In this document: positions 8,803 to 16,414 of the stretch, piece after piece | How the letters are laid out: the number at the start of each line of letters is the position of its first letter | Numbering within the stretch: position 1 is the first letter of the stretch | Source: Lentisalinibacter orientalis | GTDB taxonomy: Bacteria > Pseudomonadota > Gammaproteobacteria > Steroidobacterales > Woeseiaceae | DNA: 64,000 bases | Direction of reading: 5' to 3' | NCBI RefSeq assembly: GCF_040706535.1 | Contig: NZ_JAPDRJ010000002.1 | Span: 124,001-188,000 of the forward strand | Translations under genes and position numbers: made by a program | The notes under the pieces: model-generated | Database searches by the model: none | What the model saw: only the letters and a program-made list of their open reading frames with translations | What the model was told of the DNA's origin: nothing

Positions 8803-8818
8803 GTTGTTTGTCAACAAC
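8803..8818. promoter_or_regulatory. Palindrome GTTGTT-N4-AACAAC, candidate enhancer-binding-protein site
   Basis: A perfect 6+6 bp inverted repeat with a 4-bp spacer, centred about 74 bp upstream of the start point predicted from the sigma-54 promoter. Sigma-54 promoters need an upstream-bound AAA+ activator, and this is the only strong dyad between the preceding gene and the promoter. The regulator is not identifiable from the sequence. Confidence 0.4.
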
Positions 8819-8857
8819 GGAGAACAATTTGCTGAAAGGCAAGGGAAAATCGACGGC

Positions 8858-8873
8858 TGGCACAGCCCTTGCT
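8858..8873 (+). promoter_or_regulatory. Sigma-54 (RpoN) promoter
   Basis: TGGCAC-N5-TTGCT matches the -24/-12 consensus (TGGCACG-N4-TTGCW) at all positions except the G after TGGCAC, with the obligatory 10 bp between the GG and GC doublets. Expected transcription start is about 8884. It faces the A-rich RNA region, not an open reading frame. Confidence 0.75.
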
Positions 8874-8883
8874 TTAGCAAACC

Positions 8884-9118
8884 TTGCCCAAGCGAAAAGG
8901 TAACTGATTCGGGAGGTCAAACGAGAACCCTACCAACCAGGATTCACAAGCCAGAAGACAAGTAACAACAACAAGAAGAACGAGAACAAGAACAACACGC
9001 AAGAAAAACAACAATCAGAAGAAGAAACGCTTGTCTGGCCCGAAGAATCAGCCTACCTGACAACAATAAGAAGAAGTCCTGTTGACCCCGTTCGCTCTTG
9101 CTGCGGGGTTTTTCTTTT
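8884..9118 (+). ncRNA. Candidate CrcZ-like A-rich small RNA (Hfq/Crc decoy)
   Basis: About 235 nt between a sigma-54 promoter and an intrinsic terminator, with no ATG or GTG inside. It carries uninterrupted runs of AAN triplets: six at 8964-8981, four at 8985-8996, five at 9001-9015, three at 9019-9027 and five at 9062-9076. Established knowledge: Pseudomonas CrcZ/CrcY/CrcX are sigma-54-dependent RNAs rich in AANAANAA motifs that sequester Hfq-Crc and relieve catabolite repression, and the Hfq distal face binds A-R-N repeats. Promoter type, composition and terminator all match. No cbrA/cbrB lies in the window and the length is shorter than known CrcZ (about 350-400 nt). An untranslated leader of the downstream protease gene is less likely because the terminator intervenes. 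Confidence 0.6.
9085..9118 (+). terminator. Intrinsic terminator of the A-rich RNA
   Basis: ACCCCG (9085-9090) pairs with CGGGGT (9104-9109) around a 13-nt loop, followed by TTTTTCTTTT. It lies 58 bp before the next plus-strand gene. Confidence 0.85.
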
Positions 9119-9176
9119 CCGGGCATGATGGGGGGCCACGGACCCGATCACCACGCTGCCCATCATCCCGCTGCCA

Positions 9177-9962
9177 ATGGCCCGATCCACCGTCTTCCGC
9201 AAACTGCGCATCGCGCTGCTGCTCTACGTGCTGCTGTTCGTCGCCGCGGGTGCGTGGATCAGCCGTGCGGCCACGACGGACTGGGACGACACCCTGTACG
9301 TAAACCTCTATCCGGTGAACGGCGACGGCAGCACCGCCGCGGCCGCCTGGATCGAGGGGCTGGACGAGAGAGACTTCGAGCCGATCGAGCGCTACCTCCA
9401 GTCCGAGGCCGAGCGCTACGGCAGGCGGCCGACCAGGGCCCTCGACATCACCCTCGGTCCGACCATGGAGGAGAGGCCTCCACGGCCACCGGACGACGCC
9501 AACGTGCTGCAGGTCGCAGCCTGGAGCCTGCATCTGCGATGGTGGGCCTGGCGGGCCACCCGGGACGACGGGGTGCCCGAGCCCGACATCAAGCTCTTCG
9601 TGCAGTACTTCGCCCCGGACGACGAGTTGGTGCTGGACGCCTCGCTGGGGCTCGAGAAAGGGCTGGTGGGCGTCATCAACGCGTTCGCCAGCCGGTCGAT
9701 GCGCGGCGCCAACCAGGTGGTCATCACCCACGAGCTGCTCCACACTCTCGGCGCCACCGACAAGTACGACCCGGCCACGTCGCTGCCCCTGGTGCCCGCC
9801 GGCCTCGCCGATCCCGACCGTGTGCCGGTGTACCCCCAGCCCCGCGCGGAGATCATGGCCGGACGCATCGCGATCTCTCCCACCGAGGCACGCATCCCCG
9901 GGGATCTGGCGCGCACGACCATCGGGCCGCTCACGGCGGCGGAGATCGGCCTCGTCCGCTGA
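9177..9962 (+). CDS. Membrane-anchored putative zinc metallopeptidase (HExxH), unknown family
   Basis: 261 residues with a single N-terminal membrane segment (LRIALLLYVLLFVAAGAWI, about 10-28), so the bulk is probably periplasmic. The motif ITHELLHTLGATDKYD has HELLH at 185-189 followed by TLGATD, resembling the zincin pattern HExxHxxGxxH/D in which the third ligand is an Asp. The rest matches no family I recognise. It begins 58 bp after the sRNA terminator and ends 36 bp before an ABC ATPase gene. A conserved hypothetical whose HExxH is structural remains possible. Confidence 0.65.
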   Translation: MARSTVFRKLRIALLLYVLLFVAAGAWISRAATTDWDDTLYVNLYPVNGDGSTAAAAWIEGLDERDFEPIERYLQSEAERYGRRPTRALDITLGPTMEERPPRPPDDANVLQVAAWSLHLRWWAWRATRDDGVPEPDIKLFVQYFAPDDELVLDASLGLEKGLVGVINAFASRSMRGANQVVITHELLHTLGATDKYDPATSLPLVPAGLADPDRVPVYPQPRAEIMAGRIAISPTEARIPGDLARTTIGPLTAAEIGLVR

Positions 9963-9984
9963 CTCGCGGCTTATTGTCGCCGGT

Positions 9985-9990
9985 TACAAT
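9985..9990 (+). promoter_or_regulatory. Possible -10 element upstream of the ABC ATPase gene
   Basis: TACAAT lies 8 bp before the ATG at 9999. No convincing -35 is visible at 16-18 bp. If used, the transcript would be nearly leaderless. Confidence 0.3.
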
Positions 9991-9998
9991 GCTCGCCC

Positions 9999-10817
9999 AT
10001 GGAGCCGAACCGCTCATCGGAGCCGACTGACGCCCTGGCGGCCGTCACGCTCGACGTGTCGGTGCCGGGCCGCATGCTGGTGCGTGCGCTGGATCTCCGG
10101 GTGGCCCCGGGCGAGTTCGTCGCCGTGCTCGGCTGCAACGGCAGCGGCAAAACGATGACGCTGGAGACCCTCGCCGGGCTGCGGCCGCCCCGGGCCGGAG
10201 ACATCCGCTACTTCGGCCGTCCCGCGGCCGAATGGGGGCGGCCCGACCTGGCCCGCCGACTCGCACTCCTGCCCCAGGACCAGGAGGACCTGTTCCCGAG
10301 CACCGTGCTCGAGGAGGCGCTGATCGGCCGGCATCCGCACATCGGCCGCTGGCGCTGGGAGAGCGAGGCGGACCGGCAGATCGCGCTGACGGAGCTGGAG
10401 CGTGTCGGCCTGACGGGCCTCGCCGACCGGGGCACCACCACCCTGTCGGGCGGCGAGCGGCGCCGGCTCGCCATCGCCCAGACCCTGAGCCAGCGCCCCG
10501 ACCTGTTCCTGCTGGATGAGCCCACCAACCACCTCGACCCCCAGCACCAGCTGCTGACGCTGGAGGTGATCCGCGAGCGGGTCGCCGCCGGCGCGGCCGC
10601 CGTGGTCAGTCTGCACGATGTCAACCTGGCGGCCCGATACGCCGACCGCTGCCTGCTGCTGGACGGTGACGGCGGCTGGGAGCTGGGGGATACGGACGCC
10701 GTGCTCAACGCCGACAGCCTCAGCCGGCTCTACCGCACGCCCATGGCGGCGGTGGACTGGCGCGGCGGACGCCTGTTCGTCCCGGACGCCTCAGCCGGCC
10801 CCGCCACCCGGCCCTGA
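9999..10817 (+). CDS. ABC transporter ATP-binding protein, BtuD/FepC type
   Basis: 272 residues with Walker A GCNGSGKT (45-52), Q-loop LLPQDQED, signature LSGGERRR (149-156), Walker B LFLLDEP (169-175) with D-loop NHLD, and switch His in VVSLHDVNLAARYADR. This belongs to the vitamin B12/siderophore importer ATPase group. The location 1.3 kb before a cobalamin riboswitch-btuB unit and near a BtuF-like binding protein argues for B12 import. No BtuC-like permease gene is present in the window, so the assignment is by context. It ends 27 bp inside the convergent phosphatase gene. Confidence 0.85.
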   Translation: MEPNRSSEPTDALAAVTLDVSVPGRMLVRALDLRVAPGEFVAVLGCNGSGKTMTLETLAGLRPPRAGDIRYFGRPAAEWGRPDLARRLALLPQDQEDLFPSTVLEEALIGRHPHIGRWRWESEADRQIALTELERVGLTGLADRGTTTLSGGERRRLAIAQTLSQRPDLFLLDEPTNHLDPQHQLLTLEVIRERVAAGAAAVVSLHDVNLAARYADRCLLLDGDGGWELGDTDAVLNADSLSRLYRTPMAAVDWRGGRLFVPDASAGPATRP

Positions 10818-11594
10818 GGGCCAGTCCAGCATCCCGCGCAGCACGGGGTGCAGGGACGGATTGGCGGCCAGTACCGTGGTGGTGGCGAGCCCCGGCGGCT
10901 CCCCGGCCAGGTCCGTGAAGATGCCGCCCGCCTCGCGCACGATGACCGCCAGCGCCGCGATATCGAGGATGTTCACGTCGGACTCGACCACGGCATCGAT
11001 GCGCCCCGAGGCGAGCAGGTGATAATGGTAGAAGTCGCCGTAACCGCGGATGCGGTCGGCCCTCGCGACCACCTCGCCCCAGGCGGGCCAGCGCCCGCTC
11101 AGCGCCAGGCTGCGCAGGTTGCCGCCCGACACCGCGGCGTCTTCCAGCGCCGCGACGCCGCTGACGCGCACGGGCGCCCCGTCCAGCCAGGCGCCCTGCC
11201 CCCGCTCCGCCCAGGCCAGTTCGCCGAAGGCCGGCGCGCTGGAGACGCCGAGGACGAGTTCGCCGTCTTCCATCAGCGCGATCTGCGTGGAGAAGAAGGG
11301 GTAGCGGCGGACGAAACTCTTGGTGCCGTCGATGGGATCCACCAGCCACAGGAACGGCGAGTCCCGGTCGGCGCGGCCTGTCTCCTCACCGTAGAAGCCA
11401 TGGTCCGGGTAGCGCTCGGCGATGATGCGGCGGATGGTGCGCTCCGCCTCGACGTCGGCGTCGGTCACCGGCGAGCGGTCTGCCTTCGAGCGCACCTCGA
11501 TGTCCTCGCCGTAGTGATCGTAGTAATGGCGGATCACGTCGGCCGCCGCTCGGGCGGCGGCGAGTGCCGTCTCCAGTCTTTCCGAATGTGCCAT
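10791..11594 (-). CDS. Inositol monophosphatase-family phosphatase, possibly histidinol-phosphatase (HisN type)
   Basis: 267-residue Mg-dependent, Li-sensitive phosphatase fold. Metal motifs are visible: GEETG at 69-73, WLVDPIDGTKSF at 83-94 and the C-terminal ILDIAALAVIVREAGG, where family members usually have WDxAA. The pattern of aromatic residues after DPIDGT (VRRYPFFSTQIAL) and the Tyr-rich GYGDFYHYHLL resemble HisN-type histidinol-phosphate phosphatases more than SuhB, but substrate cannot be fixed from sequence. Monocistronic and convergent with the ABC ATPase gene; its start faces the tandem repeats and riboswitch of the btuB operon. Confidence 0.82.
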   Translation of the reverse strand: MAHSERLETALAAARAAADVIRHYYDHYGEDIEVRSKADRSPVTDADVEAERTIRRIIAERYPDHGFYGEETGRADRDSPFLWLVDPIDGTKSFVRRYPFFSTQIALMEDGELVLGVSSAPAFGELAWAERGQGAWLDGAPVRVSGVAALEDAAVSGGNLRSLALSGRWPAWGEVVARADRIRGYGDFYHYHLLASGRIDAVVESDVNILDIAALAVIVREAGGIFTDLAGEPPGLATTTVLAANPSLHPVLRGMLDWPSGPGGGAG

Positions 11595-11629
11595 CGCCGG
11601 GCTCGTTTCCGCGACGGCCGCATTCTACG

Positions 11630-11707
11630 TTATTGCGGCGAAACTGTTGCCGCGGTTATTGCGGCGAAACTGTTGCCGCGGTCATTGCGGCAAGACTGTC
11701 GCCTCAG
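11630..11707. repeat. 26-bp tandem repeat, two perfect and one degenerate copy, each a small hairpin
   Basis: Two identical 26-bp units (11630-11655, 11656-11681) are followed by a diverged third (11682-11707) and a partial fourth up to about 11723. Each perfect unit contains GCGGC-N9-GCCGC, able to form a 5-bp stem-loop. The array fills the space between the divergent phosphatase gene start and the btuB promoter. Confidence 0.8.
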
Positions 11708-11737
11708 CCATCGCGGCAAGCACGTAGCCGTGCCGCC

Positions 11738-11766
11738 TTGACACCCCCGGCACGGCCCCCGAGAAT
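11738..11766 (+). promoter_or_regulatory. btuB: Sigma-70 promoter of the btuB riboswitch transcript
   Basis: A perfect -35 TTGACA (11738-11743), a 17-bp spacer and -10 GAGAAT (11761-11766). Predicted start is about 11773, three bases before the first paired base of the riboswitch, which independently supports it. Confidence 0.75.
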
Positions 11767-11775
11767 CGACCGCGA

Positions 11776-11998
11776 ACACCAGGTGAGTCCGCAGCGGCGC
11801 TGCGGACGAACGGGAAGCCGGTGGTGCCGCCCTGATCCGGGCGGCCGATTCCGGCGCTGCCCCCGCAACGGTGATCGAGTGAAGGACGAAGCGTCGGACC
11901 GGTTCCCGGCTCCGAAGCCACTGTGAGGCGACTCACGGGAAGGTGCTCCGTCCAGGGCCATGACGGCCCGCTCGTCAGCCCGGAGACCGGCCTGGTGT
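11776..11998 (+). promoter_or_regulatory. Cobalamin (adenosylcobalamin) riboswitch
   Basis: The B12 box AGCCCGGAGACCGGCCTG is at about 11977-11994. Upstream lie the conserved GGGAAGCCGGTG block (about 11812-11823), CTGCCCCCGCAACGGTGA (about 11857-11874) and AGCCACTGTG (about 11916). The closing P1 stem is visible as ACACCAGG (11776-11783) pairing with CCTGGTGT (11991-11998). It precedes btuB by 117 nt, so effector binding should lower BtuB and probably adenosyltransferase expression. The expression platform is not obvious. Confidence 0.95.
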
Positions 11999-12115
11999 CA
12001 TGGTGGCGGCGCGGAGGGCGCAGGCCGGACCGATGTAACCCATCGACCCGACTCTCTCCCCTTCCCGACCGCGGAATACGAACGAAGACGTGCGGCGGGC
12101 ACGCGGGGGACAGCA

Positions 12116-13957
12116 ATGAACGTAGCGACTCGGACGGCCACGCGACTGGGCGCGGCCATGGCAGTGACCGTCACCGTGACGCTGGCGGCGGTGGCGGCGC
12201 AGGCGGGCGGTGCGCCGGCCTGGACGAGCGCGTCGGAGCGATCGGATTCGCCGGCCGGGCTCGACACCCTGATCGTCACCGCGACGCGCACGCCGATCCC
12301 CGCTTCCGAGTCCCTGGTGCCGGTCACCGTCATCACCCGCGAGCAGATCGAGCGCTCCCTGGCCACGGACGTGCTGGATCTGCTGCGCTTCGAGGCCGGC
12401 CTCGACGTGGCCCGCACCGGCGGCCCCGGCCAGGCGGCCGCGGTGTTCGTGCGCGGCTCCGAGAGCAATCACGCCCTGGTGCTGATCGACGGCGTGCGTA
12501 TCAACCCGGGCACGATCGGCGCCGCGCCGCTGCAGAATCTGGCCCCCTCGGTCATCCAGCGCATCGAGATCGTGAAGGGCGTGCGCTCGTCGCTGTACGG
12601 CACGGACGCGATCGGCGGTGTCATCAACATCATCACCCGCGGCGGCCGCGAGCGCAGCGAGACCGCCGTGCGCAGCGGCAGCTTCGACACCCGCCAGATA
12701 CAGACGTCGCTGGGCCGCCGCGCCGGCGCCGTCGACCTGGGGCTGAACCTGGACTGGACGCAGACGGACGGCTTCCCCACCTACCGGGACGACGACAGCG
12801 ACCGCGGCTACGACAACTTCTCCGCCAACGCCCACGCCGGCCTGTCCTTCGGTCCCGCCGCGGTCACCCTGCGCCACTGGCAGGCCACCGGCACCACGGA
12901 GTACTCCGACTTCTTCCGCATCCCGGTGGACCAGGACTACCTGAACGCCGTCTCCGCGCTGGAAGTGGCCACACCGATCGGCGGACTCGGGGACACGCGG
13001 GTGATCGTGAGCCACCTGCGCGACGAGATCGAGCAGAACCAGCTGCCTGACTTCGTCGAATCGGAACGCAGCACCCTGGACCTGCAGCACACCTTCCCCG
13101 CCTGGCGCGGCCATACGCTGATGGCCGGCGCCTACCTGGTGGAGGAGGATGCGAGCGCGCTGTCCTTCGGGCTGGGCTTCGACGAGGACACGAGCGTACG
13201 CGCCCTGTTCCTGCAGGATCTGATCCGGCATCGCGACCACGAGGTCCAGCTGGCCGCCCGCTACACCGATCACAGTGACTTCGGCGGCCAGTCCACCTGG
13301 AATGCGGAATACGGCTACCGCATCAACCCCCGCTGGCGGGTGTCGGCCGGCATCGGCACCGCCTTCCGGGCGCCGGACGCCACCGACCGCTTCGGCTTCG
13401 GCGGCAATCCGGACCTGGAGCCGGAGACCGCTCGCGAGGCCCAGCTGGTGCTGCGCTACTCGCCCGCACCGGACTCCCGGATCAGCGTGGAGCTCTATCA
13501 CAAGGACATCGACGACCTGATCGAGTTCGACCTGGCCGCCTTCCGCCTGCGCAACATCGATACCGCCGAGATCCGCGGCCTGCAGGTGTCCTGGGACAGA
13601 CGCTGGGAGAACTGGGAGATGCGCGTCTCCGCCGTGCGCCAGCAGGCCCGCGACGGCGCCACCGACGAACGGCTGCTGCGCCGGGCCGAGAAGAGCGTGA
13701 GCCTGACGGCGAGCCGCGATATCGGCCGGCACACGCTGGGGCTGTCCCTGGTGGCGAACGGCGATCGCGCCGGCGTGGGCGGCGAGACGATGGGCGGCTA
13801 CCTGCTGACCAACGTGAACGCGCGCTTGCGGCTGAGCGAATCCTGGCGTCTCACCGGCCGCATCGAGAACCTGCTGGACCGGGATTACGAGACGGCGGCC
13901 GGCTTCAACATGGCCGGCCGCAGCGGTTATCTGGAACTGGGCTACGTCTGGCGCTGA
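12116..13957 (+). CDS. btuB: TonB-dependent vitamin B12 outer-membrane receptor
   Basis: 613 residues from ATG 12116, chosen because GGGGGA lies 5 bp upstream and a signal peptide follows (GAAMAVTVTVTLAAVAAQAGG). The TonB box DTLIVTATRTP is at the mature N-terminus, then a plug domain (VFVRGSESNHALVLIDGVRI) and a beta-barrel rich in alternating aromatic strands, ending LELGYVWR. Family and riboswitch together support cobalamin as substrate. The adenosyltransferase gene follows after 27 bp and is likely co-transcribed. Confidence 0.94.
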   Translation: MNVATRTATRLGAAMAVTVTVTLAAVAAQAGGAPAWTSASERSDSPAGLDTLIVTATRTPIPASESLVPVTVITREQIERSLATDVLDLLRFEAGLDVARTGGPGQAAAVFVRGSESNHALVLIDGVRINPGTIGAAPLQNLAPSVIQRIEIVKGVRSSLYGTDAIGGVINIITRGGRERSETAVRSGSFDTRQIQTSLGRRAGAVDLGLNLDWTQTDGFPTYRDDDSDRGYDNFSANAHAGLSFGPAAVTLRHWQATGTTEYSDFFRIPVDQDYLNAVSALEVATPIGGLGDTRVIVSHLRDEIEQNQLPDFVESERSTLDLQHTFPAWRGHTLMAGAYLVEEDASALSFGLGFDEDTSVRALFLQDLIRHRDHEVQLAARYTDHSDFGGQSTWNAEYGYRINPRWRVSAGIGTAFRAPDATDRFGFGGNPDLEPETAREAQLVLRYSPAPDSRISVELYHKDIDDLIEFDLAAFRLRNIDTAEIRGLQVSWDRRWENWEMRVSAVRQQARDGATDERLLRRAEKSVSLTASRDIGRHTLGLSLVANGDRAGVGGETMGGYLLTNVNARLRLSESWRLTGRIENLLDRDYETAAGFNMAGRSGYLELGYVWR

Positions 13958-13984
13958 CGCGCCGGCCACCGACAAGGAGTCGAC

Positions 13985-14548
13985 ATGGGCAATCGCCTGA
14001 CCAAGATCTATACGCGCACCGGCGACGACGGCACCACGGGCCTCGGCGACGGCAGCCGCACGGCCAAGGACTCGCCCCGGGTGGAGGCCTACGGCACGGT
14101 GGACGAGGCCAACAGCTGCATCGGCATGGTGCTGGCGACGGATGCCGTACCGGACGACGTCCGCGACTGCCTGGAACGGGTGCAGCACGAGCTGTTCGAC
14201 CTGGGCGGCGAACTCTGCATCCCGGGCCACCTGGCGATCACGCCGGACTACGTCACGCGGCTGGAAGAGGCGCTGGACGGTTACAACGAGGACCTGCCGG
14301 CACTGAAGGATTTCATCCTGCCGGGCGGCGGGCCGGGTGCGGCCGCCTGTCACCTGGCACGCACCGTCTGCCGGCGCGCCGAGCGCCGGGTGAGCACGCT
14401 CGGCCGGGAGGAAGCCATCAACCCGGACGCCCTGCGCTATCTCAATCGCCTGTCGGACCTGCTGTTCGTGATCGCCCGCATCCTCGCCCGCGCGGAGGAC
14501 GGCACCGAGGTGCTGTGGAAGAGCGGCCGCAGCGGGGGCGCAGCCTGA
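13985..14548 (+). CDS. pduO: Cob(I)alamin adenosyltransferase, PduO type
   Basis: 187 residues. Transfers adenosyl from ATP to cob(I)alamin to make coenzyme B12. The N-terminal ATP-binding loop TRTGDDGTTGLGDG (10-23), VEAYGTVDEANSCIG and the C-terminal RRAERR and YLNRLSDLLFVIAR blocks define the PduO-type (not CobA/CobO P-loop type) family. AAGGAG is at the correct distance from ATG 13985. Being downstream of btuB under the riboswitch links uptake to activation. It converges with btuF (26-bp gap). Confidence 0.92.
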   Translation: MGNRLTKIYTRTGDDGTTGLGDGSRTAKDSPRVEAYGTVDEANSCIGMVLATDAVPDDVRDCLERVQHELFDLGGELCIPGHLAITPDYVTRLEEALDGYNEDLPALKDFILPGGGPGAAACHLARTVCRRAERRVSTLGREEAINPDALRYLNRLSDLLFVIARILARAEDGTEVLWKSGRSGGAA

Positions 14549-14574
14549 CCCGGACGCAGGGCCGAAGCGACCGC

Positions 14575-15438
14575 TCAGGGCGCCGCTGCGGATAGCTCCC
14601 GGCGGGATGCCTCGATGGCGGCGCAGATATCCGCGGCGCCCTGCACCAGCCGCGGCGACGGCCGGGCCAGTGTATCCGGCGGGACGGTGCGCAGGTTGCC
14701 CGCCCGCACCGCGGCGAGGGACTGCCACGCCCGCCAGCGCTCCAGCGCGCCGGCCTCTCCCGCCGGCGCCAGGATCACCTCCGGGTCCCGGGACAGCACC
14801 GACTCCACGGTGACGACCGGCGCGAGTTCATCCAGATCCGAGAAGACGTTGCGCCCCCCGCACAGGCGGATGAGTTCGCTGATGTAGTGGCCGCCGTTCA
14901 CCGTGTACAGGGGTCGGCTGGCCACCTGGTAGAAGACCCTCAACGGCCGTGCGTCCTTGTGGCCGGACACCGCGGCCTCGAGCTCCTGCAGGAATTTCGC
15001 GGCCGCACGATCCGCCGTCTCCGCCGTCCCCAGCCGCTCGCCTATGCGCCGGATGGCGGCGGCCACGTCTTGCACGTCGCGGGTGCGGACGGTCATCACG
15101 GTGTAGCCGAGTTCGCGCAGCCGGCCGCTCAGCGCCTCCGGCGTGCCGCCGTCCCAGGCCAGGACGAGATCCGGATCGATCACCGCGATGCGCTCCATGT
15201 CCACGCGGAACGCATCGCCGATGCGCGGCAGCGAGGCCGCGGCGGGCGGATAGTCCGTGTAGGCGGTGACCCCCGCCAGCCGATCCCCGGCGCCCGCGGC
15301 GAACACCAGCTCGGCCAGGTGCGGCGCCAGCGTGACCACCCGCGCCGGCGGGCCGGCCGGCTCTTCGGCCGGTCCTCCGGCCGGGTCCGCGCCGGCGCCG
15401 ACGGACGCGGCGAGCAGGATCAGCGCGAGGCGGATCAA
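14575..15438 (-). CDS. btuF: Periplasmic cobalamin-binding protein of an ABC importer (BtuF-like)
   Basis: 287 residues from a TTG start that overlaps the ampE stop in TTGA, giving translational coupling. Signal peptide LIRLALILLAASVGAGADP is followed by a class III helical-backbone binding protein: VVTLAPHLAELVFAAGAGDR, VTAYTDYP, DLVLAW and YHISE-like GGHYISELIRLCGG. These match BtuF/FhuD-type proteins, with BtuF favoured by the riboswitch-controlled neighbours. Its gene sits in the ampD-ampE direction rather than with the ABC ATPase, and the permease is missing from the window. A siderophore-binding role is the alternative. Confidence 0.85.
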   Translation of the reverse strand: MIRLALILLAASVGAGADPAGGPAEEPAGPPARVVTLAPHLAELVFAAGAGDRLAGVTAYTDYPPAAASLPRIGDAFRVDMERIAVIDPDLVLAWDGGTPEALSGRLRELGYTVMTVRTRDVQDVAAAIRRIGERLGTAETADRAAAKFLQELEAAVSGHKDARPLRVFYQVASRPLYTVNGGHYISELIRLCGGRNVFSDLDELAPVVTVESVLSRDPEVILAPAGEAGALERWRAWQSLAAVRAGNLRTVPPDTLARPSPRLVQGAADICAAIEASRRELSAAAP

Positions 15439-16382
15439 ATGGCGGCGCCGGCCAGGGTGAGGGCCGCGATGGCCACCAGCCAGAAGACCAGCGTGCGGAA
15501 CACCAGCGTCTTGGCGGCGCGGGCACCGCGGGTCTGACGCTCCTGCTCGCTCTCGCCGTCGACCGGCGTGAGGGCCATGGCGCCGAGACCGACGCGCGCC
15601 AGCAGGCGTTCGTTGCCGAGGCCGAGCGTGACCCGTTCTATGCCGAGGCCCGACCACGCCTGCCGGGCGGTGTCGAAGCTGCCGGTGAGCGCATAGCCGA
15701 GCGCCGTCAGCCGCGCCGGCAGCCAGGCGAGAGCCGCGTGCACCTGCTCGGTGGCCTCGCGGGCGGCGGCGGCAGCGGCCTGGTCGGCCAGGGCGGCCTC
15801 GTCGGCACCCATCTGCGCGCCCGCCGCAGCGAGCCGCTCCGCCTGGAACACGGCACGGCGCCGCAGCAGATCCGCCACCCGGAATATCCAGGCGCCCACC
15901 GGGCCGAGCACGACGAACCAGAACAGCACGGAGAACATGCGGTTGTTCGCCTGTACGCACACGGCCTCCTGCACGGCGAAGCCGCTGGAGACGTCTTCGC
16001 CGGCCACCCGGTGCTCGACCAGCGCGTGTGCCAGCCGGCGCGCCTCCTCGTCGTCACCGGACTGGATGGCGTTGCACCAGCGGTCCACCTCCTCGCCGAT
16101 GTCCTGGGGCCCGAGCGAGAAGAACAGGACGACCACGGACAGGGCCAGATAAGGCAGCCCCAGCAGCACGTCGCCGAGGGCGATGCGCAGGAGGATGATC
16201 GGCGAGGCCACCAGCAGGACCGTGGCGGCCACGCCGAGCAGCTTCGGTATGGCGTCGAAGCGCTGGGCCAGCCGCAGCCCGAAGTCGAACAGCCCGTCCA
16301 GCCAGCGCAGTTCGCGCAGATGGAACAGCTGGGTCGCCAGCCGCTCCAGGACGATGGCGATGAACAGGGCGATCAGCTTCAT
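15435..16382 (-). CDS. ampE: AmpE-like inner-membrane protein (CobD/CbiB-related fold)
   Basis: 315 residues from ATG 16382; a TTG two codons upstream is also possible. The start MKLIALFIAIVLERLATQLF and the membrane segments near 45-85, 140-165 and the C-terminus match AmpE, the integral membrane partner of AmpD in beta-lactamase/peptidoglycan-recycling signalling. A conserved VQEAVCVQANNRMFSVLFWF block is the AmpE/CbiB-like helix. The slightly long soluble insert (about 170-205) is Ala/Gln-rich. It lies 32 bp downstream of ampD, the standard ampDE order, and is coupled to btuF. Confidence 0.85.
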   Translation of the reverse strand: MKLIALFIAIVLERLATQLFHLRELRWLDGLFDFGLRLAQRFDAIPKLLGVAATVLLVASPIILLRIALGDVLLGLPYLALSVVVLFFSLGPQDIGEEVDRWCNAIQSGDDEEARRLAHALVEHRVAGEDVSSGFAVQEAVCVQANNRMFSVLFWFVVLGPVGAWIFRVADLLRRRAVFQAERLAAAGAQMGADEAALADQAAAAAAREATEQVHAALAWLPARLTALGYALTGSFDTARQAWSGLGIERVTLGLGNERLLARVGLGAMALTPVDGESEQERQTRGARAAKTLVFRTLVFWLVAIAALTLAGAAI

Positions 16383-16414
16383 GGGCAACCAGCCGGGCGG
16401 CTACGGGAAGAGCC

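Larger units (their letters stand above)
8708..9176. other. Gene-free, AT-richer intergenic region
   Basis: 469 bp with clearly lower G+C than the flanks. It holds, in order, a 6+6 bp palindrome, a sigma-54-type promoter, an A-rich and T-poor segment without any ATG or GTG, and an intrinsic terminator, each listed separately. The small reading frames here (for example plus 8718-8903) lack ribosome binding sites and normal codon bias, so I see no protein gene. Confidence 0.7.

Noticed and set aside
8718..8903. 61-codon plus-strand frame before the sRNA
   Set aside because: No SD, atypical composition, and it spans the palindrome and sigma-54 promoter.
8944..9126. 60-codon minus-strand frame with a hydrophobic, Cys/Leu-rich product
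   Set aside because: It is the complement of the A-rich RNA segment, where T-rich codons give Leu, Phe and Cys; no ribosome binding site.
11975..14728. 917-codon minus-strand open frame opposite btuB and the adenosyltransferase
   Set aside because: Antisense shadow: the plus strand has complete conserved proteins, while this frame shows no domain and runs through the riboswitch.
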